From Rhizobium croatiense (GTDB lineage Bacteria; Pseudomonadota; Alphaproteobacteria; Rhizobiales; Rhizobiaceae), in assembly GCF_019793465.1 (NCBI RefSeq), contig NZ_JAILYJ010000005.1, forward strand, positions 281,756 to 345,755: a DNA stretch of 64,000 nt, in the 5' to 3' direction. Positions 54,977 through 63,857 of the stretch are shown here, in pieces. The notes below the pieces were generated by a model. That model had not been told where the DNA came from. It did not search any database and was given only the letters and a program-made list of their open reading frames with translations. Each line of letters opens with the position of its first letter. Positions within the stretch are counted from its first letter, which is position 1. A program made the position numbers and the translations under genes.

Positions 54977-55053
54977 CGATCGATCCACAATCGTTCCGGA
55001 ACCAAGAGCCGCGGCGATCATTGCTTCTCCACCACTTGGCAGAGGAGCGTCTC

Positions 55054-55833
55054 ATGGCATTAGAGGGAAAGAGCGCCTTGGTGACGGGGGCAGGCTCCGG
55101 CATCGGCAAAGCGGCTGCATTGAAGCTTGCCGCCGAAGGCGCAAGGGTCGCGGTCCTCAGCCGCACGGAAAGCGAAGTGCAGGAAACCTGCAACGAGATC
55201 GTCGCTGCCGGCGGCCGGTCGATCGCACTGACGGCCGACACGAGCGACGAATCCCAGATGCGGGCGGCGATCGACAGGATGACCGAGGCCTTCGGCGGCA
55301 TCGACATCGTCGTCGCCAATGCCGGCATCAACGGCGTCTGGGCACCGATCGATGATCTGAAGCCTGACGAATGGGATCAGACGATGGCAGTCAATCTGCG
55401 CGGCACCTATCTGACTCTCCATCTGACCGTGCCCTATCTGAAACGGAATGGCGGCTCCATCGTCGTCGTCTCCTCGATCAACGGCACCCGCACCTTTACG
55501 ACGCCCGGCGCCACCGCCTATACCGCCACCAAGGCGGCACAAGTTGCCATGGTCCAGCAGCTTGCGCTGGAACTCGGCAAACATCGCATCCGCATCAACG
55601 CCGTCTGCCCCGGAGCGATCGAAACCGGCATTGCCGCCAACACCACCATGCGCCATCGCGAGGAGACCGAAGTGCCGGTCATTTGGCCGGAAGGCGAAAT
55701 TCCGATCACCAACGGCAAGAAGGGTTCGAGCGAGGATGTCGCCGAGGCGATCCTCTTCCTCGCATCCGACCACGCCCGTCACATCACCGGCACGCCAATC
55801 TGGATCGATGGCGGCCAGAGCCTTTTGCGCTAA
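55054..55833 (+). CDS. SDR-family oxidoreductase
   Basis: NAD(P)-dependent enzyme of 259 residues: cofactor loop TGAGSGIG (about 11-18), NAG in VVANAGING, catalytic Tyr-Lys in YTATK, and a conserved SSINGT serine. Start ATG 55054 follows AGAGGAG. It may oxidise a sugar or sugar acid of the dgoD region. It converges with the cyclase gene, 12 bp between the stops. Confidence 0.88.
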   Translation: MALEGKSALVTGAGSGIGKAAALKLAAEGARVAVLSRTESEVQETCNEIVAAGGRSIALTADTSDESQMRAAIDRMTEAFGGIDIVVANAGINGVWAPIDDLKPDEWDQTMAVNLRGTYLTLHLTVPYLKRNGGSIVVVSSINGTRTFTTPGATAYTATKAAQVAMVQQLALELGKHRIRINAVCPGAIETGIAANTTMRHREETEVPVIWPEGEIPITNGKKGSSEDVAEAILFLASDHARHITGTPIWIDGGQSLLR

Positions 55834-55845
55834 CGGCCCTGGAAA

Positions 55846-57081
55846 TCAGCCGTTCAGTCGGGCGCTGTCAAGCGTATACAGTTCCTGCGCGCGCTGCACG
55901 CCGCGCAACGCATAACGTCCGACGCATGCGAGCGCGGCACGCTCTTCCTGGGGTATGGCCGCAGCGAAATCAGAGGAGATCAGCAGGTTGAGATCGACCG
56001 AACGGCACATCGAGGCGATCCGGCTGACCTCGTTGACGGCAGGGCCGATGACGGTGAAGTCCAGCCGGTCCTGGCTGCCGATATTGCCGTAAAAGACATC
56101 TCCGATATGCAGACCGATATAGACGTCCGTCGTCGCCCGGCCGTCGGTCGCGCGGGCGGCATTCAGCGCGGCGAGCTTTTCCCGCAGCAGCGATTCGGCA
56201 CTGAGCGCCGCACGGCATGTCTCAGCCGGCACCTCGCCCTTGAAGATCGCAAGCACACCATCTCCGATCAGCTTCAGCACATTGCCGCCCGCCTCGTGGA
56301 TCGCCGAGATCGCTACCTCGCTGTAATCGTTTAGCAGCGGGATGATTTCCTCGGGCGGTACACGGTCGGAAATCTTTGTGTAGTTCAACAGATCGGAAAA
56401 CCAGAGCGCCGCGGAAATCCGCTCCGACTTGCCGCGGCTGATCTTGCCTTCCATTACCTGGCGCGCCGCGTCCTCACCGAGATAGACTTCGGCGATGGTG
56501 CGGGCGATGCGCCCGAGCGCGATGCACTTGATCGCCAATCCGAGGACCGGCACGAGCTTGCGCAGGATGGCGAGATCGTGATCGGAAAAACCCTCAGGAT
56601 GTTTCGTCGCGAAATGCGAGAAGAAGCAATCCATTTCGCCGATTGTGCCGGCTTCGCTGAAACGATGCATCATCGCCACGAAATCCGTGTGGCCGGCTTC
56701 CGCGATCTTGTCGAGCATGCTGAAATCGGTCGGATCGCCAAAGCCCAGGCGTCGGCGCACCTCCCGCTCGTTGCCCGACCAGAGATGGTAGAAGGCCGAG
56801 CGCTGCCAGTTCGCGGCCGCTTCGCCCGAGCTCGTCGGACCGTATTCGAATTCGGCTTCGATCTCCTCCACGCTGTCCCAGCGGAAGGCTCGGCCCTCAT
56901 GCACGGGGTGCAGCGTGTCCATCAGCGCCAGACCGCGGTCGAGCGGCAGGCCGGCATTCCGGCAGGCCGCGCAGAAGCCGGTCATCAGTTCTGCTTCCGA
57001 AGCGCCCTTCAGTCCCTGCTCCGTAACCCAGGCCGCAATTGTGCTGACGTCGCTGTAATCCATGCCGCTTACCTCGCTCAT
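55846..57081 (-). CDS. Class III adenylate/guanylate cyclase
   Basis: Nucleotide cyclase of 411 residues. The N-terminal 200 residues form an uncharacterised cytoplasmic sensor-like region. The catalytic domain follows with both metal-binding Asp (WFSDLLNYTK and KLIGDGVLAIF) and the transition-state Asn-Arg (VNEVSRIAS), so it is probably active. DFTVIGPAVN has Pro where many cyclases have Asp or Arg. No membrane segment is present. It lies alone on the minus strand. Confidence 0.9.
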   Translation of the reverse strand: MSEVSGMDYSDVSTIAAWVTEQGLKGASEAELMTGFCAACRNAGLPLDRGLALMDTLHPVHEGRAFRWDSVEEIEAEFEYGPTSSGEAAANWQRSAFYHLWSGNEREVRRRLGFGDPTDFSMLDKIAEAGHTDFVAMMHRFSEAGTIGEMDCFFSHFATKHPEGFSDHDLAILRKLVPVLGLAIKCIALGRIARTIAEVYLGEDAARQVMEGKISRGKSERISAALWFSDLLNYTKISDRVPPEEIIPLLNDYSEVAISAIHEAGGNVLKLIGDGVLAIFKGEVPAETCRAALSAESLLREKLAALNAARATDGRATTDVYIGLHIGDVFYGNIGSQDRLDFTVIGPAVNEVSRIASMCRSVDLNLLISSDFAAAIPQEERAALACVGRYALRGVQRAQELYTLDSARLNG

Positions 57082-57126
57082 ATCAAGCTTTAGCCCAAAT
57101 CCGGCATCGATGGAAAGCCGATTGGT

Positions 57127-58152
57127 TCAATCGCCGGCCAGCATGTTGTAGGGCGTGATGATTTCAACCGCTGAAAGAAAGGCCGGAACCGTCCGCCGGG
57201 CCGAGGCCTCGCTGCTCATGATCGCCCTGAAGGCCGAACGCGCATCGGTTCTGAGATCATGATGCAGGACGAAGCCGATCCGGCGTGCCGCAAGCAAAGC
57301 CCGATTGTCGGCATCGAGATCATGGGCGACAAAGACGCGGACCGGACGGTGGGCGGCTTCGAAGGCTGCCAGCACGGCTCGGTTGCCGCCGCCGATCGAA
57401 TAGACGGCGTTGATCGCGGAATCGGCCGCGAGCGCTGCCACCGCAAGCGTTCCCGTCGCCGCATCGCTGCCGTGCCCCTCGCTGATTTCGGTGACGCCGA
57501 TGTCGGGGTAATGGGCGCGGATGACGCGGCGAAAACCGATTTCGCGCTCCTCCTCGCCGCGGAACCGCCCGCTCGACAGCGTCACCAGCACCTTGCCGCC
57601 GTCACGCCCGAGGCATTCGCCGACAAGATGGGCGGCAGTTTCTCCCGCCGCCCGGTTGTCAGCGCCGGCATAGGCGATGCGCGCCGAATTCGGCAGGTCG
57701 GTCACCAGCGTCACCACGGGAATCCCGGCCGCATCCGCCCGCGCGACGGCGGCAACGACCTCGCCGACATCAGGGGCCTTGAGCACGATACCGTGCGTGC
57801 CGCGCAGCCGGATGCGATCGAGAAGCTGCACAAGTTCTACCGGCTTCAGCACTTCGGCAAAGTGGAAGCGGCAGCGAAAGACGCCGGGCAGAAAGGTTGC
57901 CATCTCGGCCTCGAAGGCGGCCCGCACCGCATCACTGAAACGCTGCGGCGTCTCCATGACGATATCGATCGCCAGCGTGCGCCCGCTGCTCATCGCCCCC
58001 GCCTGCTGCTTCTCCAGTTCCGCGATCGCCGCTCTCACCCGCATTTCCGTCTGTTGCCGCACGCCCGGTCGGCCGTTCAACACCCGGTCGACGGTGGCGG
58101 TGCTCAGTCCGGCCTGAAAGGCGATGTCCTTGACGAGAAAAGCATGCGCCAT
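57127..58152 (-). CDS. LacI-family regulator divergent from the PhyH gene set
   Basis: Regulator of 341 residues with HTH VKDIAFQAGLSTATVDRVLN at the N-terminus, hinge, and sugar-binding domain. It resembles the LacI protein at 880-1905 in length and in the ATVDRVLNxRPGVR stretch, a rhizobial LacI subgroup. Divergence from the dioxygenase-SDR-lactonase-glycosidase series suggests that it controls that series. The 96-bp shared gap has TGATG/CATCA-type half-sites but no strong palindrome. Confidence 0.9.
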   Translation of the reverse strand: MAHAFLVKDIAFQAGLSTATVDRVLNGRPGVRQQTEMRVRAAIAELEKQQAGAMSSGRTLAIDIVMETPQRFSDAVRAAFEAEMATFLPGVFRCRFHFAEVLKPVELVQLLDRIRLRGTHGIVLKAPDVGEVVAAVARADAAGIPVVTLVTDLPNSARIAYAGADNRAAGETAAHLVGECLGRDGGKVLVTLSSGRFRGEEEREIGFRRVIRAHYPDIGVTEISEGHGSDAATGTLAVAALAADSAINAVYSIGGGNRAVLAAFEAAHRPVRVFVAHDLDADNRALLAARRIGFVLHHDLRTDARSAFRAIMSSEASARRTVPAFLSAVEIITPYNMLAGD

Positions 58153-58248
58153 GGGACCCTTCCTGATGGTTTTTTGATGGATTCCTGATCTACATCACCT
58201 CGCACCGCGGCGTATAGTGCCCCCATCGGAAACAGGGAGGAGCCTGGG

Positions 58249-59430
58249 ATGAAAATCGATAACCAGCAGAAATTGCGCGCCGACCGTGTCTGGCTCTCCG
58301 AAGATGCCTGCGATCTTGCCGATTTTCGCCGTCTTGCGGAAAAGACGACCGCGCTTGCCGATTACCCCACCGCGTCAGCGGTCGAGAAAAACATCCTGAT
58401 TTATGACAGCCGCAAGGTGATGGCGGCGGTAGCGGAAGACCGGCGCGCCGTGCTGGCCGAAATCTGCGAGGCCTTCGGCGACGGCCCCGGCGTCATCGTA
58501 TTCAAACATGCTTACGAGGATGCCGGCATCATCGACCGCGCCAGCGCGATCTTCGATCAGATCATCGAGGAGCAGCACCGCACCTCGACCGGTGGCGGCG
58601 ATCACTTCGCCAAGCCCGGCGCCAACGACCGGATCTGGAATTCGCTGGAAAAACATTGCCTCGCCGATCCAACGAATTTCGCCGAATATTACAGCAACGC
58701 CATCGTCGCGCTGGCAAGCGAAGCCTGGCTCGGCCCGAGCTATCAGATGACGGCGCAGGTCAACCGCGTCAATCCGGGCGGCGCAGCACAGTCGGCGCAT
58801 CGCGACTACCATCTCGGCTTCCAGTCGTCTGAGGTGATCGAGCAGTTTCCGGCGCATGTGCACCGGCTTTCGCCGGTGCTGACGCTGCAGGGCGCGGTCG
58901 CCCATTGCGACATGCCGCTCGAAAGCGGCCCGACGCTCTTCCTGCCGCACAGCCAGAGCTATGTGCCGGGTTATCTCGCGCTGAAGCGCCAGGAGTTCCG
59001 CGATTATTTCGAAGCCAACCACGTGCAGCTGCCGCTCGAAAAAGGCGACGTCGTCTTCTTCAATCCCGCCGTCTTTCACGCCGCCGGCACCAACCGCTCG
59101 GCCGACATCAAGCGTGTCGCCAACCTCCTGCAGGTCTCCTCCGCCTTCGGCCGGGCAATGGAGACCGTCAACCGCGAGAGGATGAGCGCCAGGCTCTTCC
59201 CCGCGTTGAAAACCCTACAGGGCAGGCTTACGCCCGATGAAATCACCAACGCCGTCGCCGCTTGCGCCGAAGGCTATTCCTTCCCGACCAATCTCGACCG
59301 CGACCCGCCGCTCGGCGGCCTGGCGCCGAAGACGCAGGCACAGTTGATGCACGAGGCATTGAAGGAAGGCTGGAGCGACGAGGCCTTTACGGCAGCGCTT
59401 GCCGAGCAGGCGAGGAAGAAATTGAGCTGA
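58249..59430 (+). CDS. PhyH-family Fe(II)/2-oxoglutarate dioxygenase
   Basis: Protein of 393 residues of the phytanoyl-CoA dioxygenase superfamily. The iron ligands are seen as H-x-D in SAHRDYHLGF (near residue 185) and a distal His in FHAAGTNRS, whose Arg would bind 2-oxoglutarate. No CoA-lipid genes are nearby. The companions are an SDR, an SMP-30 lactonase and a GH2 glycosidase, so a sugar-derived substrate is likelier than a lipid. Start has CAGGGAGGAG. Confidence 0.87.
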   Translation: MKIDNQQKLRADRVWLSEDACDLADFRRLAEKTTALADYPTASAVEKNILIYDSRKVMAAVAEDRRAVLAEICEAFGDGPGVIVFKHAYEDAGIIDRASAIFDQIIEEQHRTSTGGGDHFAKPGANDRIWNSLEKHCLADPTNFAEYYSNAIVALASEAWLGPSYQMTAQVNRVNPGGAAQSAHRDYHLGFQSSEVIEQFPAHVHRLSPVLTLQGAVAHCDMPLESGPTLFLPHSQSYVPGYLALKRQEFRDYFEANHVQLPLEKGDVVFFNPAVFHAAGTNRSADIKRVANLLQVSSAFGRAMETVNRERMSARLFPALKTLQGRLTPDEITNAVAACAEGYSFPTNLDRDPPLGGLAPKTQAQLMHEALKEGWSDEAFTAALAEQARKKLS

Positions 59431-59470
59431 ACTTGGAGACTGGAGCCCCCTCATCCGCACTGCCATAACC

Positions 59471-59490
59471 GCCTCCCGTACGCGGGAGGC
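59471..59490 (+). terminator. Hairpin after the PhyH gene
   Basis: GCCTCCCG-tacg-CGGGAGGC followed by TATTTGC. It may be a weak terminator or a processing hairpin between the PhyH and SDR genes. A CCCCCTCATCCG fragment just before it matches the repeat in the polyamine operon. Confidence 0.5.
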
Positions 59491-59521
59491 TATTTGCATA
59501 TCATCATCAGGGAGGAACCAC

Positions 59522-60343
59522 ATGAGCACAGACCACGGCCGTCTCGACGGCAAGATCGCCATCGTCACCGGCGGCACGCAAGGATTGGGCGCCACCATTG
59601 CCCGTCTCTTCGCCGAACGCGGTGCGAAAGGCATCGTCATTTGCGGCCGCAACGAAGCCAAGGGCGAGGCGAAGGCAGCGGAGATATCCGCTGCAACCGG
59701 CACCAGGGTCGTCTACGTCAAGGCCGACCTCGGCAAGGTCGAAGACGCACGGAATGTCGTGTACGCCTGCGACGAGGCCTTCGGCCGGGTCGACGCACTG
59801 GTCAATGCCGCCGCCATTACCGATCGCGGCACCATCCTCGATACCAGCCAGGAACTCTTCGACGCCATGTTCGCCGTCAATGTCCGCGCGCCGTTTTTCC
59901 TGATGCAGGAGACGGTGAAGGTCATGCGCCGCGAAGAGACCGAAGGCACCATCGTCAATATCGGCTCGATGTCGGCCAAAGCCGGCCAACCCTTCATCGC
60001 CGCCTACTGTGCCTCCAAGGGAGCGTTGGAAACGCTGACGAAGAACACCGCCTATGCGCTTTTGCGCAACCGAATCCGCGTCAACGGCCTCAACATCGGC
60101 TGGATGGCGTCCGAAGGCGAGGACCGCATCCAGCGAGAATATCACGATGCACCCGCCGACTGGCTGGAAAAGGCGGGGGCCAGCCAGCCCTTCGGCCGCC
60201 TCGTCGATCCGCATGAGGTGGCGCGCGCCTGCACTTACCTGTCGTCGGCCGAATCCGGCCTGATGACCGGCTCGGTCATCTGCTTCGACCAGTCGATCTG
60301 GGGGGCCTATGACGGCTCGCCGCATCCGGTCGCCGCCCTCTGA
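59522..60343 (+). CDS. SDR-family oxidoreductase in the PhyH-GH2 set
   Basis: Short-chain dehydrogenase of 273 residues with TGGTQGLG (about 16-23), NAA in ALVNAAAIT, Ser in NIGSMSAK and Tyr-Lys in YCASK. The start has CAGGGAGGA, the same leader as its neighbours. It probably oxidises a sugar hydroxyl before or after the lactonase step. Substrate inferred. Confidence 0.88.
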   Translation: MSTDHGRLDGKIAIVTGGTQGLGATIARLFAERGAKGIVICGRNEAKGEAKAAEISAATGTRVVYVKADLGKVEDARNVVYACDEAFGRVDALVNAAAITDRGTILDTSQELFDAMFAVNVRAPFFLMQETVKVMRREETEGTIVNIGSMSAKAGQPFIAAYCASKGALETLTKNTAYALLRNRIRVNGLNIGWMASEGEDRIQREYHDAPADWLEKAGASQPFGRLVDPHEVARACTYLSSAESGLMTGSVICFDQSIWGAYDGSPHPVAAL

Positions 60344-60437
60344 AAAACCGGAGCCCGGCATTTCCGCTCGCCGGGCTCTGGCACCTCCCAGCGTTTGTCG
60401 CTAGGAAAAGGGCGGCAGCATTCAGGGAGGAACTGGC

Positions 60438-61349
60438 GTGGCAGACAATCCGCTTTACGACACCCGCGATGAACGTTTCGGCGCTCTGGTCATCGGCAGC
60501 GCCGCCCTCGAGGAACTCTATTGCGGTTGCCGCTGGACGGAAGGCCCGGTCTGGTTTTCCGACCTCAACTGCCTGCTCTGGAGCGATATCCCGAACGAAC
60601 GCATGATGCGCTGGACGCCCGACGGCACGGTCTCGGTCTTCCGCTCGCCCTCCAATTACGTCAACGGCAACACCCGCGACCGGCAGGGCCGGCTTATCTC
60701 CTGCGAACATGGCGGCCGCCGCGTCACCCGCACCGAGTTCGACGGCAGCATCACCGTTCTCGCCGACAGCTACAAGGGCAAACGGCTGAACTCGCCGAAC
60801 GATGTCGTCGTCCATTCCGATGGCGGGATCTGGTTCACCGATCCGACCTACGGCATCCTGTCCGATTACGAGGGCCATAAGGCCGAGCCCGAGCAGCCAA
60901 CCCGAAACGTTTACCGGATCGACCCTTCAAGCGGCGCAATCGAGGCCGTTGTCCAGGATTTCATCCAGCCGAACGGCCTTGCCTTCTCGCCCGACGAGAC
61001 GAAACTCTACATCGCCGATTCCGGCTCGGCAAAACATGACGTGCCGCGACATATAAGAGTTTTCGACGTCGTCGACGGCAGGAGGCTCGCAAACAGCCGC
61101 TATTTCTGCAGCCTCGATGTCGGCAATCCCGACGGCTTCCGCTTCGATATCGGCGGCAATCTCTGGACGAGTGCCGGCGACGGCGTTCATTGCTTTTCGC
61201 CCGACGGCACGCTGCTCGGCAAGATCAGGGTGCCGCAGACGGTCTCCAACCTCACCTTCGGCGGCCCCAAGAAAAACCGGCTCTTCATCACCGCGACGCG
61301 CTCGGTCTATTCGATCTATACGAAGACCAACGGCGCCCAATATCCGTGA
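60438..61349 (+). CDS. SMP-30/gluconolactonase-type lactonase
   Basis: Six-bladed propeller enzyme of 303 residues. Metal and active-site blocks are WTEGPVWF (Glu, near residue 35), NSPNDVVVHSDGGIWFTDPTYG (Asn/Asp) and QPNGLAFSPDE. It would hydrolyse a sugar lactone to the acid. The start is GTG 60438 with CAGGGAGGA upstream, matching the leaders of the two preceding genes. Confidence 0.9.
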   Translation: MADNPLYDTRDERFGALVIGSAALEELYCGCRWTEGPVWFSDLNCLLWSDIPNERMMRWTPDGTVSVFRSPSNYVNGNTRDRQGRLISCEHGGRRVTRTEFDGSITVLADSYKGKRLNSPNDVVVHSDGGIWFTDPTYGILSDYEGHKAEPEQPTRNVYRIDPSSGAIEAVVQDFIQPNGLAFSPDETKLYIADSGSAKHDVPRHIRVFDVVDGRRLANSRYFCSLDVGNPDGFRFDIGGNLWTSAGDGVHCFSPDGTLLGKIRVPQTVSNLTFGGPKKNRLFITATRSVYSIYTKTNGAQYP

Positions 61350-61410
61350 GGATTAGGCACCGGCTTGGAGATCGCCGTACCGGGATGACGACGTGCATAA
61401 AAAAAGCTAA

Positions 61411-61497
61411 AGCGCGTCACACGAATGAGATTCGATGTGCGTGCTTCAGAGCATGATGCCGAAACCCGTGAGCGGTTTTCGGACAACATCCTGTTCT
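61411..61497. repeat. RIME-like repeat, apparent deletion derivative
   Basis: A CGAAT-gag-ATTCG hairpin (61422-61434) precedes AGAGCATGATGCCGAAA (61448-61464) and GGTTTTCGG (61474-61482), as in the element at 6723. It then reads directly CATCCTGTTCT (61487-61497), the right end of the second palindrome of that element. The intervening part is missing. It lies in the 255-bp gap between the lactonase and GH2 genes, which holds no supported gene. Confidence 0.75.
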
Positions 61498-61604
61498 GGC
61501 AGCTCGCAGATCCATTGCATCAAGAAGGGATGTCCCGATGACCCGATTTTCACGCGCCGAAGGGCGCCGCACCACTTCTGATGCCATGACCGGGAGAGCT
61601 TGAG

Positions 61605-63851
61605 ATGCGTTCCGTCGTTTCCTTCAACGAAGGCTGGAGTTTCCACGAGGGCTTCGGACAGCGTCTGCTCGAAAGCTTCGACGCCGCCAAGTCGGTCAGC
61701 TTGCCCCACACCGCAGTCGAACTGCCGTTCAACTATTTCGACGAGAAAAGCTATCAGCGCGCCTTCACCTATCAGAAAGTGCTGCGCTGGCTGCCCGAAT
61801 TCGAGGACCGCGAGGTTTCGCTCGTTTTCGACGCCGCCATGGCCGACAGCGTCGTCTATCTGAACGGCGAAGAAATCATCGCTCATAAGGACGGCTACAC
61901 CCCCTTTGAGGCCCGTTTCACCGGCAAGCTCATCAAGGGCGAGAACCTCGTGACCGTCAAGATCGACGGCAGCGAAAATCCTGAGATCCCGCCCTTCGGC
62001 GGCCGCATCGATTATCTGACCTATGCCGGCATCTACCGCGACGTCTGGCTGAAGGTCACCGATCCGGTGTCGATCCGCAATCTCAAGATCGAAACTGCGG
62101 ACGTTCTCGCGCCGGAGAAATCGGCAACGATCCGCGTCGATATCGCCAATCCCGACGGCCGCAGCTTCTCGGCGACTGTCACCGCCACGCTGAAGCAGGC
62201 TGACGGCACGGTGATCGCCACCGCAGCAACCGAGACGATCGGCGACCGCACCAGGCTTTCCTTCGGCGGCCTCACCAGTATTACCCTGTGGGACATCATC
62301 GATCCCACGCTCTACGAGGTCACCGTCGAACTCAGGACGGAGCACGGCTCCGACCGTGTCTCCAGCCGCTTCGGCTTCCGCACCGCCGAATTCACGCCGG
62401 AAGGCTTCCTCTTGAACGGCAGACCGCTGAAGCTGCGCGGCCTCAACCGTCATCAGTCCTTCCCCTATGTCGGTTATGCCGCCGGCCGGTCCGCCCAGGA
62501 GCGCGACGCCGACATCATGAAGGGCGTGCTGAAGTGCAATATCGTCCGCACCTCGCATTATCCGCAGTCGAGATGGTTCCTCGACCGCTGCGATGCGATC
62601 GGCCTGCTGGTCTTCGAGGAGATCCCCGGCTGGCAGCATATCGGCGATGCCGACTGGCAGAAGGAATCGATCGAGAACGTCCGCCGCATGATCGAGCGCG
62701 ACTGGAACCATCCCTCGATCGTCATCTGGGGCGTGCGCATCAACGAGTCCCAGGATAATCACGATTTTTACGCCGAGACCAATCGCCTCGCCCGCGAGCT
62801 CGACAGCACCCGCCAGACCGGCGGCGTGCGTTACATCACCGAGAGCGAACTGCTCGAAGACGTCTACACGATGAACGACTTCATCCTCGGCAACGAGGAA
62901 TTGCCGGGCGCCAACCGCCCGCGCACCGCATTGCGCGGCCAAGAGGAAAATACCGGGCTGTCGAAAAAAGTGCCGTATCTGATCACCGAGTTCAACGGCC
63001 ACATGCACCCGACGAAGATTTATGACCAGGAGCAGCGCCAGGCCGAGCATGTGCGCCGTCACCTGGAGGTGCTGAATGCCGCCTATGGCGACCCCGATAT
63101 TTCGGGCGCGATCGGCTGGTGCATGTTCGATTACAACACCCACAAGGATTTCGGCTCCGGCGACCGCATCTGCTATCACGGCGTCATGGACATGTTCCGC
63201 GAGCCGAAATTCGCCGCCTATGCCTATATCAGCCAGTGCGACCCGTCCGACGAGATCGTCATGAAGCCCGCGACCTTCTGGGCACGCGGTGAGCGCAATA
63301 TCGGCGGCGTGCTGCCGTTGATCATTCTGACCAATTGCGACGAGGTGGAACTGCGATATGGCGGGCTCAGCAAGCGCATCGGCCCGGACCGCGAGAATTA
63401 TCCGCATCTGCCGCATCCGCCCGTCGTGCTCGATCATCACCACTTCACCGCCGACGAGCTCGGCACCTGGGGGCTGGAATGGATCGACGGCACCTTGACC
63501 GGTTATATCGGCGGCGAACCGGTGGCGAGCCTGACGTTTGCCGCCGATCCTCTGCCGACGACGCTGGAAATCGTCGCCGACAGCCACACGCTGAAAGCCC
63601 GGGAACGCGACAGCACCCGCGTCATCATTCGCGCCCTCGACCAATGCGGCCAGCGACTGCCCTTCATGAACGACAGTATTGCGCTGAAGGTGCATGGACC
63701 CGGAAAAATCGTCGGCCCGGCCAATGTGCCGCTGCAGGGCGGCGCCGCGGGCTTCTGGCTGGAGGCAACGGGGCTGGTCGGCGAGATCACCGTCGAAGCG
63801 GTCTCCTCGCGTTTTGCGCCGGTGACCCTTACTGTGACGGCGGCCGCTTGA
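61605..63851 (+). CDS. GH2-family glycosidase (beta-galactosidase/glucuronidase-like)
   Basis: Enzyme of 748 residues with the GH2 order: jelly-roll sugar-binding domain, immunoglobulin-like domain, TIM barrel (SFPYVGYA, RTSHYPQSRWFLDRCDAIG), then C-terminal beta domains. The acid/base is E381 in VRINESQ and the nucleophile E462 in ITEFNG. No signal peptide, so it probably acts on imported glycosides. Start ATG 61605 has GGGAG upstream. Beta-galactosidase and beta-glucuronidase both remain possible. Confidence 0.9.
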   Translation: MRSVVSFNEGWSFHEGFGQRLLESFDAAKSVSLPHTAVELPFNYFDEKSYQRAFTYQKVLRWLPEFEDREVSLVFDAAMADSVVYLNGEEIIAHKDGYTPFEARFTGKLIKGENLVTVKIDGSENPEIPPFGGRIDYLTYAGIYRDVWLKVTDPVSIRNLKIETADVLAPEKSATIRVDIANPDGRSFSATVTATLKQADGTVIATAATETIGDRTRLSFGGLTSITLWDIIDPTLYEVTVELRTEHGSDRVSSRFGFRTAEFTPEGFLLNGRPLKLRGLNRHQSFPYVGYAAGRSAQERDADIMKGVLKCNIVRTSHYPQSRWFLDRCDAIGLLVFEEIPGWQHIGDADWQKESIENVRRMIERDWNHPSIVIWGVRINESQDNHDFYAETNRLARELDSTRQTGGVRYITESELLEDVYTMNDFILGNEELPGANRPRTALRGQEENTGLSKKVPYLITEFNGHMHPTKIYDQEQRQAEHVRRHLEVLNAAYGDPDISGAIGWCMFDYNTHKDFGSGDRICYHGVMDMFREPKFAAYAYISQCDPSDEIVMKPATFWARGERNIGGVLPLIILTNCDEVELRYGGLSKRIGPDRENYPHLPHPPVVLDHHHFTADELGTWGLEWIDGTLTGYIGGEPVASLTFAADPLPTTLEIVADSHTLKARERDSTRVIIRALDQCGQRLPFMNDSIALKVHGPGKIVGPANVPLQGGAAGFWLEATGLVGEITVEAVSSRFAPVTLTVTAAA

Positions 63852-63857
63852 CGACCA

